A stretch of 64,000 bases of DNA from Legionella adelaidensis (GTDB taxonomy: Bacteria; Pseudomonadota; Gammaproteobacteria; Legionellales; Legionellaceae). The stretch spans positions 1 through 64,000 of the forward strand of contig NZ_LR134433.1 in NCBI RefSeq assembly GCF_900637865.1, in the 5' to 3' direction. The position numbers were made by a program, and so were the translations under genes. Of the stretch, positions 16,666-25,666 are shown one piece after another. The first letter of the stretch is position 1. Every line of letters begins with the position of its first letter. Under the pieces are notes generated by a model that did not search any database, had not been told where the DNA came from, and worked only from the letters and a program-made list of their open reading frames with translations.

Positions 16666-17701
16666 TACCCCACACCAAGGACTTTAAGTGTTTTTCCAAC
16701 AGGTCAAAGCTCAGTTTTAGATTCAGCAGGGTCATAACCAAGTGAGTAGGAGAGGTAGGAATATTTTCAAGACGTATATTTAATTGGGAGAAATCGATGG
16801 GTTCTAATTCGAATACTTCAAAATTCGAATCCATTACTAATCGCTTTAAAATAAAACAAAATTTTTTATGATATTGCATGAGCTGTAGAATTAATGAGGT
16901 AGGCAAGCTGAAATTATTTTGTTTAATTGTTTGATACGCATCAATCATCATATTAAAAGAACTGAGCAAGGCATACTGGTGAATCAGTTGTTCTAAAATT
17001 TTTTCTTCGTATTTAGCTAATACATTTGATTGGTGAATAAGCTGATTACTATTAGCTAATTGAATTAATACTTTTTTTATTTCTAAAAAATCAACGTTAT
17101 CATCGGGCTTAGGTTGTACCATGTATCTACGCAATTCAAAGATACCCTCCGCTAAGGCGTCAAAAAAACGATTGGAATTATTCACGAAAGAACGAGGATA
17201 ATTTTCAGGATACACAAAAATAATAATTAGCGCCGAAACTACAAAACCAACCAATAAGCCATAAATATTTACCCAAGCTTCTGTGATTGAATGAAAAGGT
17301 AAAATGGTCGCCAAAAAACATAAAGTCCAGGCACTCATGGGAGCCATGCTGGTTTCTAAATTAAAGCGACGTATGTAGTTAGCAAAAAAACCAACCACAA
17401 CCAAAAGGATGGCTGTGAGGTAAGAAGAATCCCTTACCAGCAAACCCAAACAAAAAACCCCAAAATAGATTCCATCAAAAATAACTACATGCTTAATACG
17501 TGTTTGCCAGGTTTTCGCAACCACTCCCTGCATAGAAAATGCGCTTGCTACCCCGGCCATTATTTGTGTGATAAAAGATTGGTTTTGTAAAAGCAACAAA
17601 GAGATAATGATCGCTAATACGGTTTTGACCGCATTCAACAATTCTAAAGACCCCGGATCTACTTTCCAAAAGGAATGACGAATATTTTTTATTAATAACA
17701 C
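16652..17701 (-). CDS. FUSC-like inner membrane protein (2)
   Basis: A 349-residue protein with a GTG start and the same plan as its downstream partner: a hydrophobic N-terminal half with several helices (VLAIIISLLLLQ, MQGVVAKTWQTRIKHVV, FFANYIRRFN) and a helical soluble C-terminal domain. The pair together has the size of one full-length FUSC transporter (about 700 residues), which suggests a split architecture. It is divergent from the Mla-type operon, with 59 bp between starts that must hold both promoters. Confidence 0.7.
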   Translation of the reverse strand: MLLIKNIRHSFWKVDPGSLELLNAVKTVLAIIISLLLLQNQSFITQIMAGVASAFSMQGVVAKTWQTRIKHVVIFDGIYFGVFCLGLLVRDSSYLTAILLVVVGFFANYIRRFNLETSMAPMSAWTLCFLATILPFHSITEAWVNIYGLLVGFVVSALIIIFVYPENYPRSFVNNSNRFFDALAEGIFELRRYMVQPKPDDNVDFLEIKKVLIQLANSNQLIHQSNVLAKYEEKILEQLIHQYALLSSFNMMIDAYQTIKQNNFSLPTSLILQLMQYHKKFCFILKRLVMDSNFEVFELEPIDFSQLNIRLENIPTSPTHLVMTLLNLKLSFDLLEKHLKSLVWGIDGT

Positions 17702-17760
17702 GGTTTAATTATATCCTTGTTTCGTATTATCCTAGGATATCTTATAAGACCTTAGCAAAT

Positions 17761-18885
17761 ATGAGTATGTCCGAAGCAAATTTTGTTTTTAATAAACAAC
17801 ATAATCAATATAGTTGCGAAGGTGACTGGTCCATATTGCAAATTGATAGTTTGTTTAAGAAATTTAAGCAACAACAATTACCTTCTCAGCAAAAAATTAT
17901 TATTGATGGCAAAGCATTAAAAAAATTTGATAGCTCCGGTGCGGTAACTTTAATGCAATGTATCAACCTTTTAGAAGAAAAACAGAACAAGGTTGAGATA
18001 CAAAATTTTACACAACAACACCACGCTTTACTTTCCCTCGCCGAAGAAAAAAAAGAAACAATTAACTATTCTCCTCCACGCCCCAAAAAAGAATCTTTTA
18101 TTTATCAGCTAGGAGAAGAATTTTGTCATAAATTAATCCAGGCCAAAGGGCTGATTATTTTAATTGGTGATCTCAGCGATAAACTCTTTTCTGCTTTTTT
18201 CAATTTTAGAAGATTTCAATTCCCCAGTATTATTTCCAACATTTATTCAACCGGGATTACCGCTTTACCAATCATTGGTCTTCTCTCTTTTTTGATTGGG
18301 GTAGTACTTGCTTACCAAATGGGGCTGCAATTAGAAACATATGGAGCTAACATATTTATCGCCTATCTCTCTGGTATGGCTATCTTTAGGGAATTCGCCC
18401 CCCTTATAACCGCTATTATTGTAGCCGGGCGAACGAGCTCAGCCTTTACTGCCCAAATAGGGAGTATGAAAATAAATGAGGAGATAGATGCACTCTGTAC
18501 TATGGGCTTGTCTCCTACCGAGTTGTTGGTCGTGCCTAAAGTATTAGGCTTATTATTCTTTTTTCCCTTATTAATCTTTTGGTCTGATTTTTTTAGTACG
18601 CTGGGTGCAATGATTATGTCTAAAAGCATGCTACATGTCGGATATAAGGACTTCCTAACCCGTTTGCATGAGTCAGTGGGATTTAAACAAATGATGTTAG
18701 GTTTATATAAAGCGCCCACTTTTGCCATTTTGATTGCGCTTGTAGGTTGTTTTCAAGGTTTTCGTGTGGAAGCAAATGCCGATAGCGTAGGTACACAAAC
18801 CACCAAAAGCGTAGTACAAGCCTTATTTCTTATCATTGTTGCCGATGCAATCTATTCGGTAATATATAGCTGGCTAGATCTATAA
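17761..18885 (+). CDS. MlaE-type permease with N-terminal STAS domain
   Basis: A 374-residue inner-membrane protein. Residues 1-100 form a STAS-like domain (KKFDSSGAVTLMQCINLL), equivalent to MlaB, fused to an MlaE/YrbE permease: LPIIGLLSFLIGVVLAYQ, FAPLITAIIVAGRTSSAF, ALCTMGLSPTELLVVPKVLG. With the next three genes it makes a complete MCE-type ABC system for moving phospholipids between the membranes. The fusion replaces a separate MlaB subunit. The next gene starts at the stop codon (1-bp overlap). Confidence 0.92.
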   Translation: MSMSEANFVFNKQHNQYSCEGDWSILQIDSLFKKFKQQQLPSQQKIIIDGKALKKFDSSGAVTLMQCINLLEEKQNKVEIQNFTQQHHALLSLAEEKKETINYSPPRPKKESFIYQLGEEFCHKLIQAKGLIILIGDLSDKLFSAFFNFRRFQFPSIISNIYSTGITALPIIGLLSFLIGVVLAYQMGLQLETYGANIFIAYLSGMAIFREFAPLITAIIVAGRTSSAFTAQIGSMKINEEIDALCTMGLSPTELLVVPKVLGLLFFFPLLIFWSDFFSTLGAMIMSKSMLHVGYKDFLTRLHESVGFKQMMLGLYKAPTFAILIALVGCFQGFRVEANADSVGTQTTKSVVQALFLIIVADAIYSVIYSWLDL

Positions 18886-19628
18886 TGCGTGAACCTATTA
18901 TTGAAATCAGAGGTTTAAAAAACTATCTAGGGAATCAATGGGTTCATTCTGATGTTAATCTAACTGTCTATCAAGGCGAAATTCTGGCCATTATTGGCGG
19001 CAGCGGAAGCGGTAAAACAACCATTTTGCGCAGTATTTTAATGCTTTTAAAACCTACAGCCGGAATGATTCGCATTTTTGGCCAAGATATACACAATATA
19101 GATGAAGCGACAGCAAACAATATACGACGTCGCTGGGGCATGCTTTTTCAACATAGCGCCCTTTTCTCAGGAATGACCGTATTAGAAAATATTATGTTTC
19201 CCATGAGAGAATTAGCGCATTTAGATAAAGAACTCATGAGAAAACTGGCTCTTCTAAAGTTAATTATGGTAGGACTTCCTAAAGAAAGTGCCTCCAAATA
19301 TCCCTCTGAACTTAGCGGGGGTATGCAACGAAGAGCGGCAGCTGCACGAGCGATTGCCATGGATCCTGAATTACTTTTTTTTGATGAACCTACTTCAGGC
19401 CTCGATCCTATCAGTGCGAAACAATTTGATGAACTGATTATTTTTTTACGAAATTCATTAAATTTAACCATCGTCATAGTCAGCCATGATATAGAATCCT
19501 TGAAAAGAACTACGGATAGAGTTGCATTTGTTGGAGATGGCAAAATAATTAGTGTAGAGCCGATTGAAGAATTGATGCAAAATAAGCATCCATTAATTGC
19601 CGATTATTTTAGTAAACAAACCAAGTGA
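18885..19628 (+). CDS. MlaF-type ABC transporter ATP-binding protein
   Basis: A 247-residue ATPase with Walker A GGSGSGKTT, a Q-loop (MLFQHSALFSGMTVLENI), signature LSGGMQRRAAAARA, Walker B LLFFDEPTSGLD and H-loop VSHD. The LSGGM signature and the Q-loop sequence match the MlaF/Mkl branch, which pairs with MlaE permeases. It powers lipid transport by the adjacent permease and MCE protein. Confidence 0.93.
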   Translation: MREPIIEIRGLKNYLGNQWVHSDVNLTVYQGEILAIIGGSGSGKTTILRSILMLLKPTAGMIRIFGQDIHNIDEATANNIRRRWGMLFQHSALFSGMTVLENIMFPMRELAHLDKELMRKLALLKLIMVGLPKESASKYPSELSGGMQRRAAAARAIAMDPELLFFDEPTSGLDPISAKQFDELIIFLRNSLNLTIVIVSHDIESLKRTTDRVAFVGDGKIISVEPIEELMQNKHPLIADYFSKQTK

Positions 19629-19641
19629 GGAGCAGGGACAA

Positions 19642-20481
19642 TTGGAACCAAAAACTAACTACACAGTAGTAGGACTTACTGTTTTGCTCTTAATAGTTGG
19701 CTTGGTTTTAGCAGGTCTTTGGTTATCTATTGGCTTTGATAAAAGCAACTACAATTTCTATACCGTCTACATGAGCGAATCCGTTTCTGGACTAACAGAA
19801 GAATCTTTAGTTAAATTTAACGGAGTAAAAGTAGGCTTCGTAGATCACATAGAATTAAATCCCGTTAACCCACAACAAGTTAAACTGCGTTTAAAAATCG
19901 AAGAAGGTACCCCAATTACTCATAGCACGCGCGCCACTTTAATAACACAGGGGATAACGGGTACTACTTATTTAGGTTTAAGTGCCATCTCCTCCTCTTT
20001 GTTACCTCTACAAAAAAAACCCGGTGAACCTTACCCCGTTATACCTACCAAGCCTTCTTTCTTTAATGAGCTGGAGCAAACGATTCATGAAGTAAGCGAA
20101 GGGTTTAAACGCGTGGTGAGTAAAGAAAATGCAGAAAACCTGCGCAAATCTTTAATTAGCCTTGAAAGAATTACACGGGTAATTGCTAGAAACGATGCCA
20201 ATATTAATAAAACATTACGCGAATTTCCTAAATTAGTACAAAACTTTACAGTTATGACGCAAGATTTATCGGAAGCAGGGAAATACGTTTCAAGTACAAT
20301 GAAAGCTGGAAAAGTTGGAATTAATAAGATTTCGCAGCAAACGCTGCCCCCCATTATTTTACTATTGCGTAAATTGGATTTAATTTCGTCCAACCTTGAA
20401 AAAGTAAGTGCACAAATACGTCAAAATCCGGCAGTAATATTGAGAGGATCGACTACCCCTAAACTAGGACCGGGAGAGTAA
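19642..20481 (+). CDS. MCE-domain (MlaD/PqiB-like) lipid transport protein
   Basis: A 279-residue protein with one N-terminal membrane helix (VGLTVLLLIVGLVLAGLWL) followed by an MCE domain (YMSESVSGLTEESLVKFNGV, TRATLITQGITGTTYLGLS) and a helical tail. I take TTG at 19642 as start because GAGGAGCAGGG lies in front of it; an ATG at 19597 would overlap the ATPase gene by 32 bp and has no ribosome binding site. The helical tail could extend the channel across the periplasm. Confidence 0.9.
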   Translation: MEPKTNYTVVGLTVLLLIVGLVLAGLWLSIGFDKSNYNFYTVYMSESVSGLTEESLVKFNGVKVGFVDHIELNPVNPQQVKLRLKIEEGTPITHSTRATLITQGITGTTYLGLSAISSSLLPLQKKPGEPYPVIPTKPSFFNELEQTIHEVSEGFKRVVSKENAENLRKSLISLERITRVIARNDANINKTLREFPKLVQNFTVMTQDLSEAGKYVSSTMKAGKVGINKISQQTLPPIILLLRKLDLISSNLEKVSAQIRQNPAVILRGSTTPKLGPGE

Positions 20482-20482
20482 C

Positions 20483-21079
20483 TTGAAGAAAGTGATTGGA
20501 TTTGTCTGTCTTTCTTTACTATTAACAGGCTGCGCCGTTAAAACACCGGTAGACCATCAATATAAGCTGGATGCCTTTAGTAGCAAATCTTACCTCGCTT
20601 CAGGGAGGGGGATTTCCATTATGGTATCCCAACCAGAAGCCGTAGGAGGCTATCAGACTGAACAAATGCTTTATCAAAAAAAACCATATGAGTTGCAGGC
20701 GTTTGTTAAAAATGCATGGGTGGCGCCCCCGGCAAGTATGCTATTCCCGTTGGTAATGCAAAGTTTACAAAAAACAGGTTATTTTCATGCGGTTTCTTCT
20801 GCTCCCTATGCCGACAAAGCAGATTATCGACTAGACGTGCAGCTGTTAGAGTTACAGCAAAATTTTCTATGCAAGCCCAGTTTTGTTGAGTTAGTAGTTA
20901 AAGTGGTATTGACGCGCATGGAAGATGATCAAGTGGTTGCTTCACGTATTTTTAGTCATCGTGTGAAAGCACCACAGGATACCCCTTATGGTGGTGTCGT
21001 GGCTGCAAATCAGGCAACACGAGAATTTACTGGTGCTCTTACGCAATTTGTTATAGCGAAAATACAGAAAAATCAATAA
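20483..21079 (+). CDS. PqiC-like auxiliary lipoprotein of the MCE transporter
   Basis: A 198-residue lipoprotein. The TTG start is followed by a signal peptide with lipobox LLLTGC, giving a lipidated cysteine at about residue 17. The mature part resembles the ABC-type transport auxiliary domain (PqiC/DUF330): YLASGRGISIMVSQPEAVGGYQTEQMLY and a C-terminal helix. It likely docks the MCE tunnel at the outer membrane. It lies 1 bp after the MCE gene, completing a four-gene operon. Confidence 0.85.
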   Translation: MKKVIGFVCLSLLLTGCAVKTPVDHQYKLDAFSSKSYLASGRGISIMVSQPEAVGGYQTEQMLYQKKPYELQAFVKNAWVAPPASMLFPLVMQSLQKTGYFHAVSSAPYADKADYRLDVQLLELQQNFLCKPSFVELVVKVVLTRMEDDQVVASRIFSHRVKAPQDTPYGGVVAANQATREFTGALTQFVIAKIQKNQ

Positions 21080-21200
21080 AAACAAAGCATGCTAAAGAAT
21101 AGCCAAAAATTCAAAACAATTGTACAATGTGCCGCCATTACAGACCGTTTCAATAGGTCAGAGAGTCATTAATAAAAATAATAAGTTAAGGAGACATACA

Positions 21201-21734
21201 ATGAAGTTTAATGCGTTTCTAAAATTAGGTATGGTTACCGCTGGTGTTATCCTGCTGGCATCTTGTTCAAAAACCCCTGGAAGCGCAAGCGGTGGTGTTG
21301 GTGATGAAGATGGTGCATTAACTGCGCGTGGCTTGGGACAAATGAATAGCCGTTTTGCCGGACAACAACCTGGTGAACTCTATACTACACAAGCGCCTCA
21401 CAACCAAATTTATTTATTCTCCTATGATGATGCTACTTTAGCTGACAAATATGTACCTTCTGTAAATGCACAAGCAGAATATTTAAAATCCAACCCGGGA
21501 GCTAGAGTACTTCTAGCAGGACATACTGATGAGCGTGGCAGTAGAGAATACAATATTGCACTAGGTGAAAACCGCGCAAATACTGTTGCCGAATTAATGC
21601 GTATGGCTGGGGTTAACAGACAACAAATACGTGTGGTAAGTTACGGTAAAGAGAGACCTGCTAATCTAGGCCATGATGAAGCGTCTCACCGTCAAAACCG
21701 ACGCGTCGAATTAACTTATGAGGCTACCAGATGA
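21201..21734 (+). CDS. pal: Peptidoglycan-associated lipoprotein Pal
   Basis: A 177-residue outer-membrane lipoprotein with an OmpA-like peptidoglycan-binding domain. The start is the ATG at 21201 behind AAGGAGACATACA. Lipobox LLASC precedes the mature protein, and the C-terminal domain has LLAGHTDERGSREYN and GENRANTVAELMRMAGV, the NxxLGxxRA-type motif of Pal. It anchors the outer membrane to peptidoglycan with the Tol system; tolQRAB are not in this window. cpoB follows with a 4-bp overlap. Confidence 0.95.
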   Translation: MKFNAFLKLGMVTAGVILLASCSKTPGSASGGVGDEDGALTARGLGQMNSRFAGQQPGELYTTQAPHNQIYLFSYDDATLADKYVPSVNAQAEYLKSNPGARVLLAGHTDERGSREYNIALGENRANTVAELMRMAGVNRQQIRVVSYGKERPANLGHDEASHRQNRRVELTYEATR

Positions 21735-22648
21735 TAAACACCCGTCGACTCCTTGTCGCCATTTGTATAAACAGTCTATTTGCTTTTTCTACCTATGCGG
21801 TAGCACCAGTAGTAGATGATAGTGAAAATTTCGCGATGTTAGATGAGCAGGAAGGGGCGTATGAGCAGCCCCTGGCTCATGAGCAAAAAAATAATTACTA
21901 TCAAGATGAGGAGCCGGCGCTTGCTAACGACGCGTATGATACATCGAGTTCAGCAACCAAAGATAATGCCTCTTTATTAGAGAAAGTCCAGGCTTTAAAA
22001 CAAGAAGTGCAAGAATTACGCGGTCAATTAGAAGTACAATCGCATGATTTAAAAGTACTGCAAGAGCAGCAACTTTCTTTTTATAAAGATTTAGATGCAA
22101 GGCTTCGCAAAGAACAGCCTATACAACAAGCAAAAACAACAACGGAAACGCCTGTCGCTATAAATACTACCCCGGCGCTTGCGGCGACAGTACCGGCTAC
22201 GAGTGCTAGTGTTGAAACACAGCCTAAGGCGAAACTACAAGCAAGCACACCTGCCATTGCAAGAACAAATCCTGCGGATGAACAAATTAGTTACCTGGCT
22301 GCTTATGAGTTAGTAAAAAATAAAAAATATGACGAAGCTATTACAGCTATGCAGTCATTTGCCGAGCGTTTTCCTCAAGGTGGATATACCGCTAATGCCC
22401 AATATTGGCTAGGTGAACTTTATATGGTAAAAAAAGATTACCCCCAAGCAATTGAGCATTTTGAAATTGTTCTTAAACAATTTTCCTCTTCCCCAAAAAC
22501 CGCAGCTAGTATGCTAAAATTAGGTTATGCCTATGCAGCCGCTGGCAATATTGAAGAAGCGAAATCTCGCTTACAACAGGTTATCAAAGCGTACCCTGAT
22601 ACCAATACTGCACAACTAGCCATTGCAAAATTGGATGCTCTAGATTAA
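21731..22648 (+). CDS. cpoB: Cell division coordinator CpoB (YbgF)
   Basis: A 305-residue periplasmic protein with a signal peptide (LLVAICINSLFAFSTYA), a coiled-coil trimerisation region near 80-125 (LLEKVQALKQEVQELRGQLE), a low-complexity Thr/Ala/Pro linker, and C-terminal TPR repeats (AYELVKNKKYDEAITAMQSF, NAQYWLGELYMVKKDYPQAI). This order matches CpoB, which links the Tol-Pal machine to septal peptidoglycan synthesis. It overlaps pal by 4 bp. Confidence 0.93.
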   Translation: MINTRRLLVAICINSLFAFSTYAVAPVVDDSENFAMLDEQEGAYEQPLAHEQKNNYYQDEEPALANDAYDTSSSATKDNASLLEKVQALKQEVQELRGQLEVQSHDLKVLQEQQLSFYKDLDARLRKEQPIQQAKTTTETPVAINTTPALAATVPATSASVETQPKAKLQASTPAIARTNPADEQISYLAAYELVKNKKYDEAITAMQSFAERFPQGGYTANAQYWLGELYMVKKDYPQAIEHFEIVLKQFSSSPKTAASMLKLGYAYAAAGNIEEAKSRLQQVIKAYPDTNTAQLAIAKLDALD

Positions 22649-22651
22649 TCA

Positions 22652-23305
22652 ATGAAATCTTTTCAAAACCGATTACGCATTACAGAGATATTTCATTCTA
22701 TACAGGGAGAGTCGAATACAGTTGGTTGGCCTACCGTTTTCGTACGGCTAACTGGTTGCCCTTTGCGTTGCCAATATTGCGACACCGCCTATGCTTTCAG
22801 CGGCGGTGAAATGTATTCGCTAGAGTCTATATTGGAAAAAGTAAAAAGCTTTCATTGCCCCTACGTGTGTATCACAGGTGGCGAACCTTTAGCACAACCC
22901 GCATGTATTACTTTATTAACAATGCTTTGTGATGCAGGTTGTAAGGTTTCACTAGAAACGAGTGGCGCCAGGGATATTTCTCAAGTGGATCCAAGAGTAA
23001 TGATAGTAATGGATATTAAAACTCCTGATTCGCTCGAATGTGAAAAAAATATGTGGACAAATCTTGCTTACTTAAAAAGCAGTGATCAAATTAAATTTGT
23101 TATTTGTAGTCAACAGGACTATGAGTGGGCAAAACAAATTATTATTGAAAAAAATCTTGCCGAGAAATGTGATCTTTTGTTTTCACCCAGCTGGGAACAA
23201 ATAAACCCAACCGATCTAGCCAATTGGATTGTGAATGATCGTTTACCTGTACGTTTTCAATTACAATTGCATAAAATTTTGTGGAATGATACGCCAGGAC
23301 ACTAG
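22652..23305 (+). CDS. queE: 7-carboxy-7-deazaguanine synthase QueE
   Basis: A 217-residue radical SAM enzyme of the queuosine precursor pathway. The cluster motif CPLRCQYC (CX3CX2C) is preceded by EIFHSIQGES and FVRLTGC, and followed by VCITGGEPLAQP, all typical of QueE. It starts 3 bp after cpoB, so it is probably co-transcribed; queE beside tol-pal genes is a common gammaproteobacterial arrangement. Confidence 0.95.
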   Translation: MKSFQNRLRITEIFHSIQGESNTVGWPTVFVRLTGCPLRCQYCDTAYAFSGGEMYSLESILEKVKSFHCPYVCITGGEPLAQPACITLLTMLCDAGCKVSLETSGARDISQVDPRVMIVMDIKTPDSLECEKNMWTNLAYLKSSDQIKFVICSQQDYEWAKQIIIEKNLAEKCDLLFSPSWEQINPTDLANWIVNDRLPVRFQLQLHKILWNDTPGH

Positions 23306-23316
23306 GAGTACTAACA

Positions 23317-24267
23317 ATGCCATGGTTTGCACAAGCACCTGCCAATATTGCCCTCGTTAAATATATGGGGAAAAAAGACTCGGAAAAAAATATACCTCTA
23401 AATGCCTCGTTATCTTACACCTTAAATAATTTGGTAAGTAGCGTTAGTCTTGAAGAACAGCCTGGTAAAAAAGATTTTTGGGAACCTCTTCATATTCCAG
23501 GAGCAGTGAATAACTTTTCTTTATCCAAAGCAGCACAAGAGCGTTTTATAAGTCATTTACAATTTCTAAAAACGCAGTTTAATTTTCAGGGGGCATTTCT
23601 AATCCGCTCTACTAATAACTTTCCTCACAGTAGTGGACTTGCAAGTTCAGCATCTAGCTTTGCTGCATTAACAAAATGTGCCTGCCTCGCCTTAAGTGAG
23701 TTAACAGGAAAAGAAATACCTACTCTAGAAGAACAAGCTCGCCTCAGTCGTCAAGGTTCTGGATCTTCCTGCCGATCTTTTTTTTCACCATGGGTTTTAT
23801 GGCGAGATGAAAGTGTAAAACCCATCAATTTGCCCTATCAAGAATTAATTCATCAAGTGATTGTTATTAGTCAAACCGAAAAAAAAGTTCCATCCAGCCA
23901 GGCACATGAATTAATAAAAACCAGTAAATTGTATCCTACGCGAGCGGAGCGTGCTGAAAATAATTTAAAAGTATTATTGAATGCCCTGGAAACAAAAGAC
24001 TGGGAAAGTGCTTATCAACTTTGTTGGCGTGAATTCCAAGATATGCATCGTCTATTCACTACTAGTACCCCAGGTTTTACTTATATGACCGCACAAACCA
24101 AAGAAGCTTTGCAAACGGTACAATTATTATGGCAACGTAAAAATGACGGGCCTATTGTTACCATGGATGCAGGCCCGAACATTCATTTACTGTATCGTCC
24201 AGATCAGGCAGATTTTGCTGCGCAATTTAAAAAAGATTATTTAGTGGGTAACTATGACATTCTCTGA
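23317..24267 (+). CDS. mvaD: Diphosphomevalonate decarboxylase
   Basis: A 316-residue GHMP-fold enzyme making isopentenyl diphosphate. Family blocks: APANIALVKYMGKKD at the N-terminus, NASLSYTLN, NFPHSSGLASSASSFAALT (ATP loop), RQGSGSSCRS, and TMDAGPNIHLLY near the C-terminus with the catalytic aspartate. It overlaps the mevalonate kinase gene by 14 bp. Confidence 0.94.
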   Translation: MPWFAQAPANIALVKYMGKKDSEKNIPLNASLSYTLNNLVSSVSLEEQPGKKDFWEPLHIPGAVNNFSLSKAAQERFISHLQFLKTQFNFQGAFLIRSTNNFPHSSGLASSASSFAALTKCACLALSELTGKEIPTLEEQARLSRQGSGSSCRSFFSPWVLWRDESVKPINLPYQELIHQVIVISQTEKKVPSSQAHELIKTSKLYPTRAERAENNLKVLLNALETKDWESAYQLCWREFQDMHRLFTTSTPGFTYMTAQTKEALQTVQLLWQRKNDGPIVTMDAGPNIHLLYRPDQADFAAQFKKDYLVGNYDIL

Positions 24268-25135
24268 TTTTGAAACTACCACCTATGGAAAATGGATTTT
24301 AGCTGGTGAGCATGCGGTAATTCGTGGCCATTCTGCCCTTGTTTTTCCAATCTTAGAAAAATATTTCCACCTCTCTTATCAGAACTCCACCTCGTCGCTT
24401 AGTGCTGACTACTCTGGCGATAGTGGTGCTGATATGCACCTCCTGTTTTGGAGTGTATTAGAACAAGGGATGCAAATACTTGGGCGATCCCTTAATGCGC
24501 TAAACGGCCATTTTAAGTTAAACAGTAATATCCCTGTTGGCGTTGGTATGGGAGCTTCTGCTGCTTTATGTGTAGCTATGGCGCGCTGGTTTGCAGCTCA
24601 AAATATGATTAATGAATTAGCCATTTCTACCTTCGCAAGAGAGCTAGAAAACCTTTTCCACGGAAAAAGTAGCGGTCTTGATATAGCTGGAGTTTCTGCA
24701 GAAACAGGAATTTTTTTCCATGAAGGCGTGCTCTCACCTGTTCAGCGGAGCTGGGACCCCCATTGGTGCCTTTCTTCTTGTGGGCAAATAGGCATAACAT
24801 CCCATTGTATTCAGCAGGTACAAATAATTTGGGACAATAATCCCAGTGTAGGTGCCGCTCTTGATCAAAAAATGCAGTTCTGCGTTTCCCAAGCAAAGGA
24901 TGCCTTGGAAATGAACAGCGACCAATCTTTACCCACTTTAGCTAAAGCCATGAATGAGGCTTGTGCGTGTTTTGAAGCGTGGGGACTTGTGAGTGATAGC
25001 TTAAGGCAGCATATGTTAAAACTTAAAGAAGCAGGCGCCATCGCTGTAAAACCCACTGGTTCCGGAGGCGGGGGAAACGTTATAAGCCTATGGGAATCAA
25101 CGGAGAATATACCACCAGGCCTAATTCATTTGTAA
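24254..25135 (+). CDS. Mevalonate kinase (GHMP family)
   Basis: A 293-residue kinase. It has the mevalonate kinase N-terminal motif GKWILAGEHAVIRGHSALVFP, ATP loop PVGVGMGASAALCVA, HGKSSGLD with the catalytic Asp region, and the C-terminal loop KPTGSGGGGNVISL. Translational coupling to mvaD supports this assignment over other GHMP kinases. It ends 1 bp before the convergent ftsB stop. Confidence 0.88.
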   Translation: MTFSDFETTTYGKWILAGEHAVIRGHSALVFPILEKYFHLSYQNSTSSLSADYSGDSGADMHLLFWSVLEQGMQILGRSLNALNGHFKLNSNIPVGVGMGASAALCVAMARWFAAQNMINELAISTFARELENLFHGKSSGLDIAGVSAETGIFFHEGVLSPVQRSWDPHWCLSSCGQIGITSHCIQQVQIIWDNNPSVGAALDQKMQFCVSQAKDALEMNSDQSLPTLAKAMNEACACFEAWGLVSDSLRQHMLKLKEAGAIAVKPTGSGGGGNVISLWESTENIPPGLIHL

Positions 25136-25136
25136 T

Positions 25137-25409
25137 CTACTTATCAACAAAGTGATAATACACTTCCCCGTTTTTTACCATTCCCAGTTCATAACGTGCT
25201 TGCTCTTCCAAGGACTGATCCCCAGATTTTAACTCGACAATATCAGCTTCCAAGGCGCGATTTCGTGCGACGAGTTTTTTATTCTCGCTTTTTTGGGTAG
25301 CCAATTTTTTTTCAAGATGCAGCCATTGTTTAATACTGCCGTCACCCAGCCACAATTTATACTGTAAGCTTATAAGCGCTAAAATAAGACCTATAAAAAC
25401 CAGGCGCAT
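25137..25409 (-). CDS. ftsB: Cell division protein FtsB
   Basis: A 90-residue bitopic protein with a short cytoplasmic end, one membrane helix (LVFIGLILALISLQYKLW), a leucine-zipper coiled coil (EKKLATQKSENKKLVARN) and the conserved EEQARYELGMVKNGEVYYHF tail. It forms the divisome FtsQLB complex. In many gammaproteobacteria ftsB directly follows eno; here eno is 6.7 kb upstream on the same strand, with an operon between. Confidence 0.95.
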   Translation of the reverse strand: MRLVFIGLILALISLQYKLWLGDGSIKQWLHLEKKLATQKSENKKLVARNRALEADIVELKSGDQSLEEQARYELGMVKNGEVYYHFVDK

Positions 25410-25454
25410 AAAAATCCCTAAAAACTAATTTGTTTAATTGTATCGGGAATTACG

Positions 25455-25652
25455 TTATTCATCAAAAGGAGAAAATTGAAAGGTTTTCACTATGCGATGA
25501 TTTTTATTGTCAATGATTTCCCCGGCAATATCGTTAAATTTGGCCCGCGACTCATTTCTCATCCATAAAATTAAATCATTAATATCGTTGCCAAATGCTT
25601 TTGCAACTTTCCCATCTTCAAAATAAATTTTTGCAGAATACTTTGGCTTCAT
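25455..25652 (-). CDS. Small conserved-looking hypothetical protein
   Basis: A 65-residue acidic/basic mixed protein, predicted soluble with a beta-alpha-beta pattern (KYSAKIYFEDGKVAKAF, NDINDLILWMRNES). No signal peptide or known motif. It lies 15 bp downstream of the six-gene cluster on the same strand and could be its last gene, or a separate gene next to ftsB. I do not recognise the family. Confidence 0.6.
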   Translation of the reverse strand: MKPKYSAKIYFEDGKVAKAFGNDINDLILWMRNESRAKFNDIAGEIIDNKNHRIVKTFQFSPFDE

Positions 25653-25666
25653 CGATTACACCATGG

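Noticed and set aside
19597-19641. ATG at 19597 as start of the MCE gene
   Set aside because: It would overlap the ATPase gene by 32 bp without a ribosome binding site; TTG at 19642 follows a good one.
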